From: Bryobacterales bacterium
GTDB taxonomy: Bacteria > Acidobacteriota > Terriglobia > Bryobacterales > UBA6623
Assembly: GCA_022823865.1 (NCBI GenBank)
Contig: JAJEHF010000142.1
Span: 1 to 59,812 of the forward strand
Direction of reading: 5' to 3'
Length of the DNA: 59,812 bases
The notes beneath the pieces were generated by a model. It searched no databases. It was not told where the DNA came from and was given only the letters and a program-made list of their open reading frames with translations. The number at the start of each line of letters is the position of its first letter. Position 1 is the stretch's first letter. Positions 17,122-25,585 of the stretch are shown here, piece after piece. Position numbers and translations under genes: made by a program.

Positions 17122-17708
17122 GCGATGTGGACAAGGCCCGCGTGCGCCGCTGCATGGAAATGTTCGACGCGGCGAACGCGGAGGATCCCAACCGCGAGCC
17201 CGGCGGCGAGCCCAAGGAACTGTCATACGCGAAGCGCATGTCGGCCTGGCTGGACCGGCTCGAGCCGAACGCCCCGGACGAAGTGCGGCTGGCGGTGCGA
17301 GCCCAACACATCCGCCGCTGGGAGATCCCGCGCGACAGCTACCCTGCGGGCAGGCGTGCCTACCTCGCTTGGCGCAGCGAGCTCGGGCGCTTCCACGCCG
17401 ACACCGCCGGCGCGATCATGCGCGACTGCGGCTTCGATGACAGCAGCGTGCTGCGCGTCCAATCCATCATCCGCAAGGAGCGCTTCAGGACCGACCGCCT
17501 AGCACAGCTGCTGGAGGACGTAGCGTGCTTGGTGTTCTTGGACCACTATTTCGCGCCCTTTGCCCGAGACCAAGGTGAAGACAGCATGGTCAACATCCTG
17601 CGCAAGACTTGGAGGAAGATGTCCGAGGCCGGCCGCTCGGCGGCCCTCCAGATCGAATACTCGCCCGAGTGCCGAGAACTGCTCGACAGGGCACTGGGAG
17701 ACGGATGA
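17118..17708 (+). CDS. DUF4202 family protein
   Basis: The 196-residue product matches the DUF4202 pattern from memory: an initial RCMEMFDAANAEDPN, then ELSYAKRMSAWLDRLEP, LAVRAQHIRRWEIPRDSYP, GRFHADTAGAIMRDCGF, LEDVACLVFLDHYF and ILRKTWRKMS. The repeated His, Asp and Glu positions (QHIRRWEIPR, HAD, DVACLVFLDHYF) recall an HD-like helical metal site, but no function is established. The ATG overlaps the rsmE stop by four bases (ATGA) and the gene ends with the same overlap into actA. It is therefore translated in a tight chain between an rRNA methyltransferase and a respiratory cytochrome. Confidence 0.88.
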   Translation: MSDVDKARVRRCMEMFDAANAEDPNREPGGEPKELSYAKRMSAWLDRLEPNAPDEVRLAVRAQHIRRWEIPRDSYPAGRRAYLAWRSELGRFHADTAGAIMRDCGFDDSSVLRVQSIIRKERFRTDRLAQLLEDVACLVFLDHYFAPFARDQGEDSMVNILRKTWRKMSEAGRSAALQIEYSPECRELLDRALGDG

Positions 17709-18268
17709 AGGGGAAGCCTGCCGCCCGCGCGAGCCGACTGGGGCCGGCATCCGCGGCTGGGTTATCCTGTACATCCCTTTGGGGCGAATTCCTCGTGTCC
17801 CCGGCAATGCTCTTAGCCTTGCTGCTCCTAGTCGTTCAGACCGCGTCGGCGGCGGAGCAGCCGATCGGCTTTTCGCACACGGCCCACATCGAGAAAGCTC
17901 GCATGCAATGTACCGACTGCCACGAAGGCGCTACGTCGCGCGACTCGGCCGGCCTGCCGTCAATTCGCAAGTGCATGCTGTGCCACCAGTTCATCGCGAC
18001 GGACTTGCCCGAGGTGGTGCGCCTGAGCGAGTACTGGGAGCGCAAGCGCGAGGTGCCCTGGGAACGCATCTACGGGTTTGCCAAGACGGCTGCGGTGCAG
18101 TTTCGCCACGCGCCGCACGCGAGGGCGGAAATCGCTTGCTCCCAGTGCCACGGTGACGTGGCGTCCATGACGGTCGCGGTCAAGGCGGTGACGCACACCA
18201 TGGGCTCCTGCATTCAGTGCCACCGCGAGAATTCCGCCACCGACGACTGCCTGGCATGCCACTACTAG
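17705..18268 (+). CDS. actA: ActA-like pentahaem cytochrome c of an alternative complex III
   Basis: Five CXXCH motifs are present: CTDCH, CMLCH, CSQCH, CIQCH and CLACH at the very end. Family landmarks are IGFSHTAHIEK, PSIRKCMLCHQFI, VPWERIYGF and FRHAPHARAEIACSQCHGDV, the layout of ActA in alternative complex III. The protein would be exported and anchored by its hydrophobic segment, passing electrons from quinol oxidation. The start at 17705 overlaps the DUF4202 stop (ATGA), but its first 30 residues are polar. The GTG at 17795 or ATG at 17810 gives a more ordinary signal peptide (MLLALLLLVVQTASAA), so the true start is uncertain. The next gene begins 114 bases downstream. Confidence 0.87.
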   Translation: MKGKPAARASRLGPASAAGLSCTSLWGEFLVSPAMLLALLLLVVQTASAAEQPIGFSHTAHIEKARMQCTDCHEGATSRDSAGLPSIRKCMLCHQFIATDLPEVVRLSEYWERKREVPWERIYGFAKTAAVQFRHAPHARAEIACSQCHGDVASMTVAVKAVTHTMGSCIQCHRENSATDDCLACHY

Positions 18269-18382
18269 GCCAGCCCCTGATGCAACCGACCGTGCAAGCC
18301 ATAGTGCACCCTGCCATCCCAGCGGCTCTGCCGTGTACGCTACGCGGGCACGGGCAAACCGCCTGTGCGGAGGCTGGCTAGC

Positions 18383-20524
18383 ATGGACCGGCGTAACTTC
18401 GTAAAGCTCGTCGGGACCGCCTCTGGCGGCGCGGTAACTGGCGCCTGTGGCCGCCAGGCCGAGGAGATCATCCCCCTGCTCGTGCCCGAGGAGAGCGTCC
18501 CGGTCGGCGTGGAGCAGTGGCACCCAAGCGTGTGCGGCGAGTGCTCGGCGGCCTGCGGCACGCTAGCCCGGGTGATGGCGTCGGAACGCGAGATCGAGGT
18601 CGATGGCGAACTTGTCCGCCAGAAGATCGCAGCCGTCAAGAAACTCGAAGGCAACCCTCTCGATCCGGTCAGCGGCGGGCGACTTTGCGCCCGCGGCCAC
18701 GCTTCCCTGCAGTCGCTGTACAACCCGGACCGGCTGCGCAGCCCGATGAAGCGGGTCGGCCCACGCGCCTCCGGCCAGTTCGAAGCGGTTTCATGGGATG
18801 ACGCGATCGCGGAAGCCGCCCGGGCCTTGGCGGCCGCCGATCCCGGCCGGATCCTGTTCTTGGCAAGAGCCCGCGGAGGCGTTCGCTCGGAGAATATCGC
18901 ACGCTTTCTAGACGCCATCGGCGCCCCGCCCGCCACCAGCATCGGAGTCGGCGACTTCGCCGCCGAGCGCGAGGCCTCCACACGTGTATTCGGACGAAGC
19001 GGCCTGCCGCTGTATGAGATCCAAGACTCCACCCTGGTGCTGTCGATAGGAGCGGACTTCCTTGGCGGGTGGGCGTCGCCGGTGCTGTATTCGAGGCGCT
19101 ACGGGCACATGCGCCAAGGGCGCCGCGAGTTGCGCGGGCGGCTCATCCACGCCGAATCCAGACTCTCGCTCACGGCTTGGAATGCCGATCGCTGGCTGCC
19201 TGTCTGGCCTGGCGGAGAACTCGCGCTCGCGCTCGCTATCGGACAGGTGCTGCTAAGCGAGCAGATCGCCGACGCGCCGGCGAGCGTTGTATCGATCTTT
19301 GCTGGCGTCGATCTCGAACAGGCCGCGGCGGCAGCCGGAGTTCCGGTCGAGGCAATCCGGCAGACGGCGTCCGAACTGGTCCAAGCGTCCGCGCCCGTGG
19401 TGGTGGCCGGCGCTTCGATGGTGCGCCAGAACTCCGCCGACGCTGTCGCGGCCGCGTCAGCCTTGAACTGGCTGCTCGGCTGCGTGGGCAAGCCCGGCGG
19501 AGTGATTCCACCGACCGAAACGTTGAGCCTCCCTGCCCGGCAAAGCGCCTTCTCCGGGGATTGGCCCGAGCGCTTGGGACAAGCCGCCGTTGTGCTAGTC
19601 GACGGCGTGAACCCGGCCTACAACGCCCCGGAGAGCCAGAGCGCGCTGGCCGGAGCGGAGACTGTGATCAGCTTCTCGCCCTTCTTGGACGACACATCCG
19701 CGTTCGCGGACCTCATCCTTCCGGACCACGATCCGCTCGAGCAGGCGCTGCTCGAAGTGCCTGCAGTATCGCCGGCCCCATCGTTTGCGGCGGCGGGGGA
19801 GTTTGTGGCACCACTCTACGATTCGCGACCGACTGCGACCGTCTTGTCGCAGCTGGCGGAGACGGCGGAACGGCCGTTCGAAGAACTTACGGTGGGACAG
19901 GCAGTGAGCACGCTGCGCTCCGCCGTCGGATCTGCCGGGTCAGAAACTTCGGCGTCGGACTTCGAGGCAGAGGTCCTCCGGGACGGAGGCTGGCAGGGAC
20001 AGCCCTCCGGGAAGCCGCCAGCGACGCCGGATGCCGTGGGTGCGTTCGAGATAGCTTCCAAGCAAGAGGGCGTCGTGTTTCAAGCCTACGAGTCGCCGCA
20101 GTTCGGCTCTGGAAGCGGCGCCAACCGCCCGTGGCTGCAAGAACTGCCCGATCCGACGTCGAGCGCGCTGTGGGGGCTGCCGGTAGAGGTGGATCCGGCA
20201 ACCGCTGCAGGGCTCGGCCTCGCCAACGGCGACAATGTGCGGATCCGATCCGAGCATGGCGCCTTGGAAGCCCCGGTTTACGTCAACCCTGCGGCGATTC
20301 CCGGGGTCGTGTCCATGGCCCTGGGCCAGGGACACGCGTCCTACGGGCGCTACGCCTCTGGGCGGGGTGCAAACCCCATGGTCGTCGTGGGCGACGCGCG
20401 TGACGAACGGACGGGTTGCCCGGCGATGGGCCCGACGCCGATTAGCATCGAGAAGATTGCTGGGGGCGCGCGGCTAGTGCAATTCTCGCGGCAGGATCGG
20501 GACTTGCCGCCACACAGGGTCTAA
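18383..20524 (+). CDS. actB: ActB1/QrcB-like molybdopterin-oxidoreductase-fold subunit
   Basis: The 713-residue protein starts with a Tat signal (MDRRNFVKLVGTASGGAVTG). It then has the MopB N-terminal cluster motif C51-x2-C54-x3-C58-x43-C102, in CGECSAACG and GRLCARGHASLQ, so a [4Fe-4S] centre is expected. Further MopB blocks are VSWDDAIAEAARAL, LVLSIGADFLGGW, FADLILPDHDPLEQ, and the C-terminal G-D-N-V-R-I-R-S-E-H-G-A-L barrel. In complex III relatives this subunit does not bind molybdenum; here the metal state cannot be judged. The ATG was chosen over an in-frame GTG at 18365 because GGAGG lies nine bases before it. The Fe-S subunit follows after 13 bases as a separate gene, unlike the fused ActB of classical complexes. 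Confidence 0.86.
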   Translation: MDRRNFVKLVGTASGGAVTGACGRQAEEIIPLLVPEESVPVGVEQWHPSVCGECSAACGTLARVMASEREIEVDGELVRQKIAAVKKLEGNPLDPVSGGRLCARGHASLQSLYNPDRLRSPMKRVGPRASGQFEAVSWDDAIAEAARALAAADPGRILFLARARGGVRSENIARFLDAIGAPPATSIGVGDFAAEREASTRVFGRSGLPLYEIQDSTLVLSIGADFLGGWASPVLYSRRYGHMRQGRRELRGRLIHAESRLSLTAWNADRWLPVWPGGELALALAIGQVLLSEQIADAPASVVSIFAGVDLEQAAAAAGVPVEAIRQTASELVQASAPVVVAGASMVRQNSADAVAAASALNWLLGCVGKPGGVIPPTETLSLPARQSAFSGDWPERLGQAAVVLVDGVNPAYNAPESQSALAGAETVISFSPFLDDTSAFADLILPDHDPLEQALLEVPAVSPAPSFAAAGEFVAPLYDSRPTATVLSQLAETAERPFEELTVGQAVSTLRSAVGSAGSETSASDFEAEVLRDGGWQGQPSGKPPATPDAVGAFEIASKQEGVVFQAYESPQFGSGSGANRPWLQELPDPTSSALWGLPVEVDPATAAGLGLANGDNVRIRSEHGALEAPVYVNPAAIPGVVSMALGQGHASYGRYASGRGANPMVVVGDARDERTGCPAMGPTPISIEKIAGGARLVQFSRQDRDLPPHRV

Positions 20525-20537
20525 ACGGAGGAACTCG

Positions 20538-21266
20538 ATGGCCGAGCAAGCCACTCAGCAAGCCGAGCAAGGGGCGGAGCGGACGCCCCAGTGGGCGATG
20601 GCGATCGACCTAGACCGCTGCACCGGCTGCGAGGCATGCGTCGTGGCATGCGCCTCGGAGAACAACGTCCCGACCGCCGGCGAGGACCAAGCGGCTATGG
20701 GCCGCACGAAGCACTGGATTCGCATCGACCGCTATTACGAGGGCGAGTTCCCGGACATCAAGGTCAAGTACCGGCCGGTGATGTGCCAGCAGTGCGACGA
20801 GGCCCCCTGCGAGCCGGTCTGCCCGGTCAACGCCACCTATCAGAACGCGGAGGGCCTCAACGTCCAGATCTACAACCGCTGTATCGGCACGCGCTATTGC
20901 GCCAACAACTGCCCCTATACGGTTCGCTTCTTCAATTGGTTCGCCCCAGAGTGGGCCGAGCCGCTGAATCTGCAGCTCAACCCGGACGTTTCCATCCGCC
21001 CGTCGGGCGTCGTGGAGAAATGCACGTTCTGCGCCCACAAGATCAAGCGCGCCAAGCTCGATGCGGACGCCGACGGACGCGACCTTGCAGACGGCGACGT
21101 GCAACCGGCCTGCGTGCAGTCCTGTCCTGCCGAGGCCATGGTGTTCGGCGACATGAGCGATGCCGACAGCAAGGTCGCCAGGCAGCTCGGCAGCGGGCGG
21201 GCCGGGCAGCTGCTCGAAAGCCTCGGCACCAAGCCGCGCGTGTTTTATCTAGAGAAGGCCGACTAG
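20538..21266 (+). CDS. ActB2/QrcC-like ferredoxin subunit with four Fe-S clusters
   Basis: The 242-residue protein is an NrfC/DmsB-type electron carrier. Cys clusters appear in order as CTGCEACVVAC, CQQCDEAPCEPVCP, CIGTRYCANNCPY and CTFC with CVQSCP. In the third motif the second Cys position is Thr (CIGT), which is typical of a [3Fe-4S] site in complex III and polysulfide-reductase relatives. So three [4Fe-4S] and one [3Fe-4S] clusters are predicted. No signal peptide is present; it would be co-exported with the Tat-dependent MopB subunit. It relays electrons between the NrfD membrane subunit and the cytochrome. An AGGAGG-like GGAGG lies just before the ATG. Confidence 0.92.
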   Translation: MAEQATQQAEQGAERTPQWAMAIDLDRCTGCEACVVACASENNVPTAGEDQAAMGRTKHWIRIDRYYEGEFPDIKVKYRPVMCQQCDEAPCEPVCPVNATYQNAEGLNVQIYNRCIGTRYCANNCPYTVRFFNWFAPEWAEPLNLQLNPDVSIRPSGVVEKCTFCAHKIKRAKLDADADGRDLADGDVQPACVQSCPAEAMVFGDMSDADSKVARQLGSGRAGQLLESLGTKPRVFYLEKAD

Positions 21267-21299
21267 CGCCACGGCTCGCTCGCCCCAGCAATTGCAGCG

Positions 21300-22628
21300 A
21301 TGGACGCCATTCCGACCACAGCCCTGACTCCGGATTCGAGCCACGCAAGCGTCCGCGCCGACATGCTCGGGCGTATGCGTGGTGGCAGCGGGCCGTATCT
21401 GGCGGGAGTCGCCGTTTGCGGCGTGATCGTGGCCTGGGCTCTGTTCGCATGGGGCTACCAGATCGTTAACGGTTTCGGCAGCACAGGTGTCCGGCGGCCG
21501 GTGTACTGGGGCTTCTACATCGTCAACTTCGTCTTCTGGATCGGCATTTCGCATGCCGGAACGCTGATTTCCGCGATCCTGCGATTGACCGGAGCGGAAT
21601 GGCGCAAGCCCGTCACCCGCGCGGCCGAGGCGATTACCGTCTTCTGCTTGATGATCGGCGGCCTGTTCCCCCTGATCCACATCAGCCGACCGTGGTTCTT
21701 CTACTGGATGCTTCCCTATCCCAACGAGCGCCTGCTGTGGCCGAACTTCCGCTCTCCGCTGTTCTGGGATCTGACCGCGATCCTGACGTACCTTTCGGGC
21801 AGCGTCATCTATCTCTACCTGCCCCTGATCCCGGACCTAGCCGAGCTGGCGAACCACAGCACGGGAGCGAAGCGTCGCATCTATCGGGCCCTGTCGCTCG
21901 GATGGACGGGCTCGGACCGGCAATGGCAGGCCTTGGAGCGGGCCATGAAGCTGATGGCGGTTGTGATCCTGGCGATCGCGGTCTCGGTGCATTCGGTGGT
22001 CGCTTACGACTTCTCGATGTCGGTCATGCCGACTTGGCACAACACGATCTTCGCGCCATATTTCGTGGTCGGCGCGATCTTCAGCGGAATCGCGGCGCTG
22101 GTGCTCGTCATGGCAGCGTTGCGCAAGATGATGGGCTTGGAGAGGTATCTTCGCGAAGTCCACTTCGTGAACCTGAGCAAGCTGCTGCTGTTGATGAGCC
22201 TGATCTGGGGCTACTTCACGTTCTCGGAGCACCTCACCACTTGGTATGGCAACCTGCCCTCCGAGATCCGTGTGTTTCAAATCCGGGAACACGGCCTCTA
22301 CGGCATGCTCTTTTGGACAATGGTGGCCTGCAACTTCGTCATCCCGTTCGTCCTGCTAGGAATCTCGAAGTTGCGCAGCATCCCGACCATAGCCGTCAGC
22401 AGCGCTGCAGTGCTCCTCGGGATGTGGCTGGAGCGGTTCCTGATAGTGATTCCGACGCTGTCAACCCCGCCGCTAGCAGCGGCCTGGGGCAGCTACGCGC
22501 CGAGCTGGATCGAACTCTCGATCACAGCGGGGACATTCGCGGCGATGGTGCTGTTGTACCTGCTGTTCGTCAAGGCGTTTCCGATCATTGCCATCTGGGA
22601 GTACGACGATGGAGTACGTGCACGCTGA
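21300..22628 (+). CDS. actC: NrfD/ActC-type quinol-binding membrane subunit
   Basis: The 442-residue integral membrane protein belongs to the NrfD/PsrC family, with about ten hydrophobic helices. Examples are YLAGVAVCGVIVAWALFAWG, WGFYIVNFVFWIGISHAGTL and LMAVVILAIAVSVHSVVAY. Conserved sequence marks are GISHAGTLISAILRL, HISRPWFFYWMLPYPN and LWPNFRSPLFWD. This subunit binds menaquinol or ubiquinol at the membrane surface and may help to translocate protons. It overlaps the next gene by 20 bases. The 33 bases between the Fe-S gene and this ATG hold only a weak ribosome-binding site. Confidence 0.93.
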   Translation: MDAIPTTALTPDSSHASVRADMLGRMRGGSGPYLAGVAVCGVIVAWALFAWGYQIVNGFGSTGVRRPVYWGFYIVNFVFWIGISHAGTLISAILRLTGAEWRKPVTRAAEAITVFCLMIGGLFPLIHISRPWFFYWMLPYPNERLLWPNFRSPLFWDLTAILTYLSGSVIYLYLPLIPDLAELANHSTGAKRRIYRALSLGWTGSDRQWQALERAMKLMAVVILAIAVSVHSVVAYDFSMSVMPTWHNTIFAPYFVVGAIFSGIAALVLVMAALRKMMGLERYLREVHFVNLSKLLLLMSLIWGYFTFSEHLTTWYGNLPSEIRVFQIREHGLYGMLFWTMVACNFVIPFVLLGISKLRSIPTIAVSSAAVLLGMWLERFLIVIPTLSTPPLAAAWGSYAPSWIELSITAGTFAAMVLLYLLFVKAFPIIAIWEYDDGVRAR

Positions 22629-23115
22629 GTTTTCGTGCGGCGAGGACGCCGCGGCGGCGATCGGCGATCTGGCCGCTGCGGGAATCTCCAAGAGCGCGAT
22701 GGAGCTTTATTCGTTGCGACCGGTGGAGCTTGACCCCGCTCCGCTGGCCAGGCGCAGCCGCATGTCGCTAGCAGCCGTGCTCTCGGCAATCACCGTGGGC
22801 GGCGGAGCGACCGCGCTGATGTACTGGATCCAGCGCGACTACCCGCTGATCACCGGCGGGATGCCGATCAATTCCGGCTGGGCAACCGGCGTGGTCACCT
22901 TCGAAACAACCATGGCCGGGGCGGTCATCGGCATATCCGCAGCCCTGCTGTGGGAGTCCGGATTGCTCCGCGGGCGTAAGCGCGCTCCCGTGCCGGCCCT
23001 GCCGGATCGCGGCGTGGTCCTGCAAGTTGCGGGGGCGCCAGACACCGTGGGACTCGCAGAGTCGCTCCGCGCCGCCGGGGCCGTGGCGGTGGAGGTCGTC
23101 GGAGGCGAGGACTGA
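22609..23115 (+). CDS. actD: ActD-like DUF3341 membrane protein
   Basis: The 168-residue product begins MEYVHAEFSCGEDAAAAIGD, followed by a short alpha/beta domain. Two hydrophobic helices follow (MSLAAVLSAITVGGGATALM and WATGVVTFETTMAGAVIGIS), separated by the DYPLITGGMPINSG loop typical of DUF3341/ActD. ActD is a small anchoring subunit of alternative complex III. Coding overlaps the NrfD gene by 20 bases, so the stoichiometry is probably coupled. The usual actE and actF genes (monohaem cytochrome c and a second NrfD) do not follow. A C-terminal beta-rich segment (VVLQVAGAPDTVGLAESL) is compatible with the family. Confidence 0.88.
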   Translation: MEYVHAEFSCGEDAAAAIGDLAAAGISKSAMELYSLRPVELDPAPLARRSRMSLAAVLSAITVGGGATALMYWIQRDYPLITGGMPINSGWATGVVTFETTMAGAVIGISAALLWESGLLRGRKRAPVPALPDRGVVLQVAGAPDTVGLAESLRAAGAVAVEVVGGED

Positions 23116-23192
23116 CGGACCGGCCCGCCGCGGATCCGGGCCGTGCCAAAATGGCCGCTGTCGCGTCCACCCAGGCCAGACAGGGAGGGTTC

Positions 23193-24149
23193 ATGCACCG
23201 CCGTCGCTTTCTCCAAGTTTCTCTAGGAGCGGCCGCCATCAAGGCCCGCGCGCAGAAGCGCGGCCTCGATCCCGCCATCATCGGAGCAAACCCTTACTTC
23301 CCGGGATATGGGCTGTATCAGTCCATCGGGATCTTGCGGGACCTCGGCTTCCAGACCATCGAACTGCACCCGATGGGCCCGGTGGCGGCGCGCCCGGGCG
23401 TGCCTCCCGGCTTTGAATTCAGAGATCTGGGCGCCGAGGGCCGCGCTCGGCTCAAGGCGGCAGTGGAGCCGTTCCGCTACGTCTCGACGCACCTGCCATG
23501 GGTCGACACGCCTTACTTCTCGCCGTTCGGGCCGTCCCACGCGTTCGGGGTCGAGCGGATTGACGTCGCTCTCGAGGCCTCGGCCTTCGTCGGCGCCGAA
23601 CTGGCCAACATCCACGTGCAGCGTTCCGCGCATCTGTCCCTGCAAGACGCCTGGCCGATGCTGATCAGCACCTTTCGCCGCTGGGGAGACATGGCGCGGG
23701 ACTTCGGCTTTCGGCTAGCCCTCGAGACCGGCTATCCCGAATCCGTGGCGGACTTCACGAGACTGGTTCGCGAAGTCGATCACGACCACGTCGGCGCGAC
23801 CATCGACGTGGGCCACCAGAAGAACTACGCCGAGCTGGTCGCCCGGGTGCCTCCGGACGAGAAAGGCACGCCCGCCGGGATCAAGGCCTACAACGACGTC
23901 ACGCATGACATCATCGACGCGCTAGGGCCCAAGATCTTCCATATGCACGTCCACGACATCGAGCCGGATACCTGGGCCGAGCACAAGCCGCTAGTCCACG
24001 GCTTCGTCGACTACCCGCGCCTCATAGCGAAACTCCGACAGATCGAATACGAGGGCCTGCTCGTGTTCGAAATCGGCGGCGCGGTGGAGGACTTGCCGGA
24101 CTACTTCAGCGACGCAAAGGCCAAGCTGGAAGCATTTCTCGCCGAGTGA
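23193..24149 (+). CDS. Exported sugar phosphate isomerase/epimerase-like TIM-barrel protein
   Basis: The 318-residue protein starts MHRRRFLQVSLGAAAIKARA, a Tat-like signal, behind GGGAGGG. It then shows the xylose isomerase-like TIM barrel: LRDLGFQTIELHP, YVSTHLPW, FGFRLALETGYPES with the metal Glu, GATIDVGHQKNY with a metal His, KIFHMHVHDIEP, and a terminal VFEIGG with another Glu. These enzymes isomerise or epimerise sugars or inositols using a divalent metal. The export signal implies periplasmic work, common in acidobacterial and planctomycetal sets. It follows the act operon by 77 bases and may be cotranscribed, with no obvious functional link. Confidence 0.88.
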   Translation: MHRRRFLQVSLGAAAIKARAQKRGLDPAIIGANPYFPGYGLYQSIGILRDLGFQTIELHPMGPVAARPGVPPGFEFRDLGAEGRARLKAAVEPFRYVSTHLPWVDTPYFSPFGPSHAFGVERIDVALEASAFVGAELANIHVQRSAHLSLQDAWPMLISTFRRWGDMARDFGFRLALETGYPESVADFTRLVREVDHDHVGATIDVGHQKNYAELVARVPPDEKGTPAGIKAYNDVTHDIIDALGPKIFHMHVHDIEPDTWAEHKPLVHGFVDYPRLIAKLRQIEYEGLLVFEIGGAVEDLPDYFSDAKAKLEAFLAE

Positions 24150-24250
24150 TGATCGGCCGGACGGCCGCAGCCAGCCGATTGCGCCGGCCCATCCAGAAGG
24201 GGTCCGCCTGCGGGGGTGCCGCAGGATCGCCCCGCCTCACCGCCCTAGCG

Positions 24251-25585
24251 TTACAGGTCGGCGATCAGGCCAGTACTTGTATTGAAGCGGTCGGCGTCGA
24301 CCCCCATGTGCTGCGCCAGCGTCAGATGGAGGTTCGTGATCGGCGTCTCTTCCGGCAGCACGATCCGGCGCCCGGGATTGAGCTTGCCGCCACCGCGCCC
24401 AGCCAGCAGGACGGGCAGGTTCTGCGTGGTGTGGCCGTTGCCGTTCTTCAGCGCCGAACCGTACAGGATCATTGTGTTGTCCAGCAGCGAGCGCCCCTCG
24501 CCCTCGTCGACGGCGGCCATCTTCTCGACCAAGTAGACAAGTTGCGAGACATACCAGCGGCTGACGATGGTGTAGGGCTCGGTCAGCTCGGGATTCTCCT
24601 TGTGGTGCGAGATCGAGTGATGGTCTCCGCTGACGCCATCCAAGAACGTGAAGTTCTGGCGGCTGAAGCCGTGCGCCATCATGAACGTCGCCACGCGCGT
24701 GGTGTCGGTCTGGAACGCCAGCACCATCAGATCCAGCATCTGCCGCAGATGTTCGTCTCGCGTCTGCGGGATACCGGCCTCGGGTCTGAACAGCTCGGGC
24801 TCGATCACGGGCTTCCACTCGGCCTCGGTGTCGGCCGGGTTCAGATTGCGCTCGATGCGGCCTTCCACGTCGCGCACCGAGGTGAGGAACTCGTCCAGCT
24901 TGCGCCGGTCCGCGGCACTGCCCCCGGAGCGCAGGCTCTTGGCATCGTCGAGCACGTGGTCGATGATGCTGGCCTCGTCGGCGAGTTGCCGTCGCGTCTT
25001 CTTGCTGACCCCGAACAGCCGGTCAAAGACGGCCTGCGGCTCGATCTCGGGATCGACCTTGGTGTTGTCGGAGCGCCACGAAACGGTATTGGCGTACGAG
25101 ATCGCCAGTCCGTTCTCTCCGCCTGAACGGGGCGGTTCCGCCCCGATTTCCAGCGAGGGCATGCCGGTCCTGTCGCCGATCCGCTCGGCGACGAACTGGT
25201 CCAGCGAGGTGCCCATGTTGGGCGTGTTGATCCGGCCTGCCGCTTTCTTGTGCAGCGGAGTGCCGGTCAGGAATGCCGACGTGGCGCCAACGTGGCCTTG
25301 CGCGCCGGTGCCCAGGTTTGAGATCACGCTGACGTGGTCCCGAACCGGAGCCAGCGGCTCGAGGATGCGGGACAGCTTGTAGTCGCGCCCGACTCCGTCC
25401 GGATCCCAGTTCTGCGGGTAGACGCCGTTGGGGTGGAATAGCGTGGCCAATCGCACCGGGGCCGTCCCGGTGGCGACGCGCGCCGCACCCCGCGCCCGTT
25501 CCATGACGTCGAGAAACGGAAGTGCCATCGTCACCCCGGCGCCGCGCAATACCGCTCGCCGGGAAATTCTCATGCGTGCCATCAC
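24251..25585 (-). CDS. DUF1552 family protein, Tat-exported
   Basis: The 444-residue protein begins with a Tat signal (MRISRRAVLRGAGVTMALPF) and matches DUF1552: LATLFHPNGVYPQNW, VISNLGTGAQGHVGATSAFLTG, GTSLDQFVAERIG, DDHLRQMLDLMVLAFQTDTT-like DEHLRQMLDLMVLAF, TFMMAHGFSRQNF, HHSISHHKENPELTEPY, and LLDNTMILYGSALKNGNGH. The last blocks recall sulfatase/alkaline-phosphatase-like metal sites. DUF1552 and DUF1592 genes are nearly always paired in Planctomycetes, Verrucomicrobia and Acidobacteria, and the role of the pair is unknown. Its ATG overlaps the stop of the DUF1592 gene (ATGA), so the two are translated together. Confidence 0.9.
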   Translation of the reverse strand: MMARMRISRRAVLRGAGVTMALPFLDVMERARGAARVATGTAPVRLATLFHPNGVYPQNWDPDGVGRDYKLSRILEPLAPVRDHVSVISNLGTGAQGHVGATSAFLTGTPLHKKAAGRINTPNMGTSLDQFVAERIGDRTGMPSLEIGAEPPRSGGENGLAISYANTVSWRSDNTKVDPEIEPQAVFDRLFGVSKKTRRQLADEASIIDHVLDDAKSLRSGGSAADRRKLDEFLTSVRDVEGRIERNLNPADTEAEWKPVIEPELFRPEAGIPQTRDEHLRQMLDLMVLAFQTDTTRVATFMMAHGFSRQNFTFLDGVSGDHHSISHHKENPELTEPYTIVSRWYVSQLVYLVEKMAAVDEGEGRSLLDNTMILYGSALKNGNGHTTQNLPVLLAGRGGGKLNPGRRIVLPEETPITNLHLTLAQHMGVDADRFNTSTGLIADL

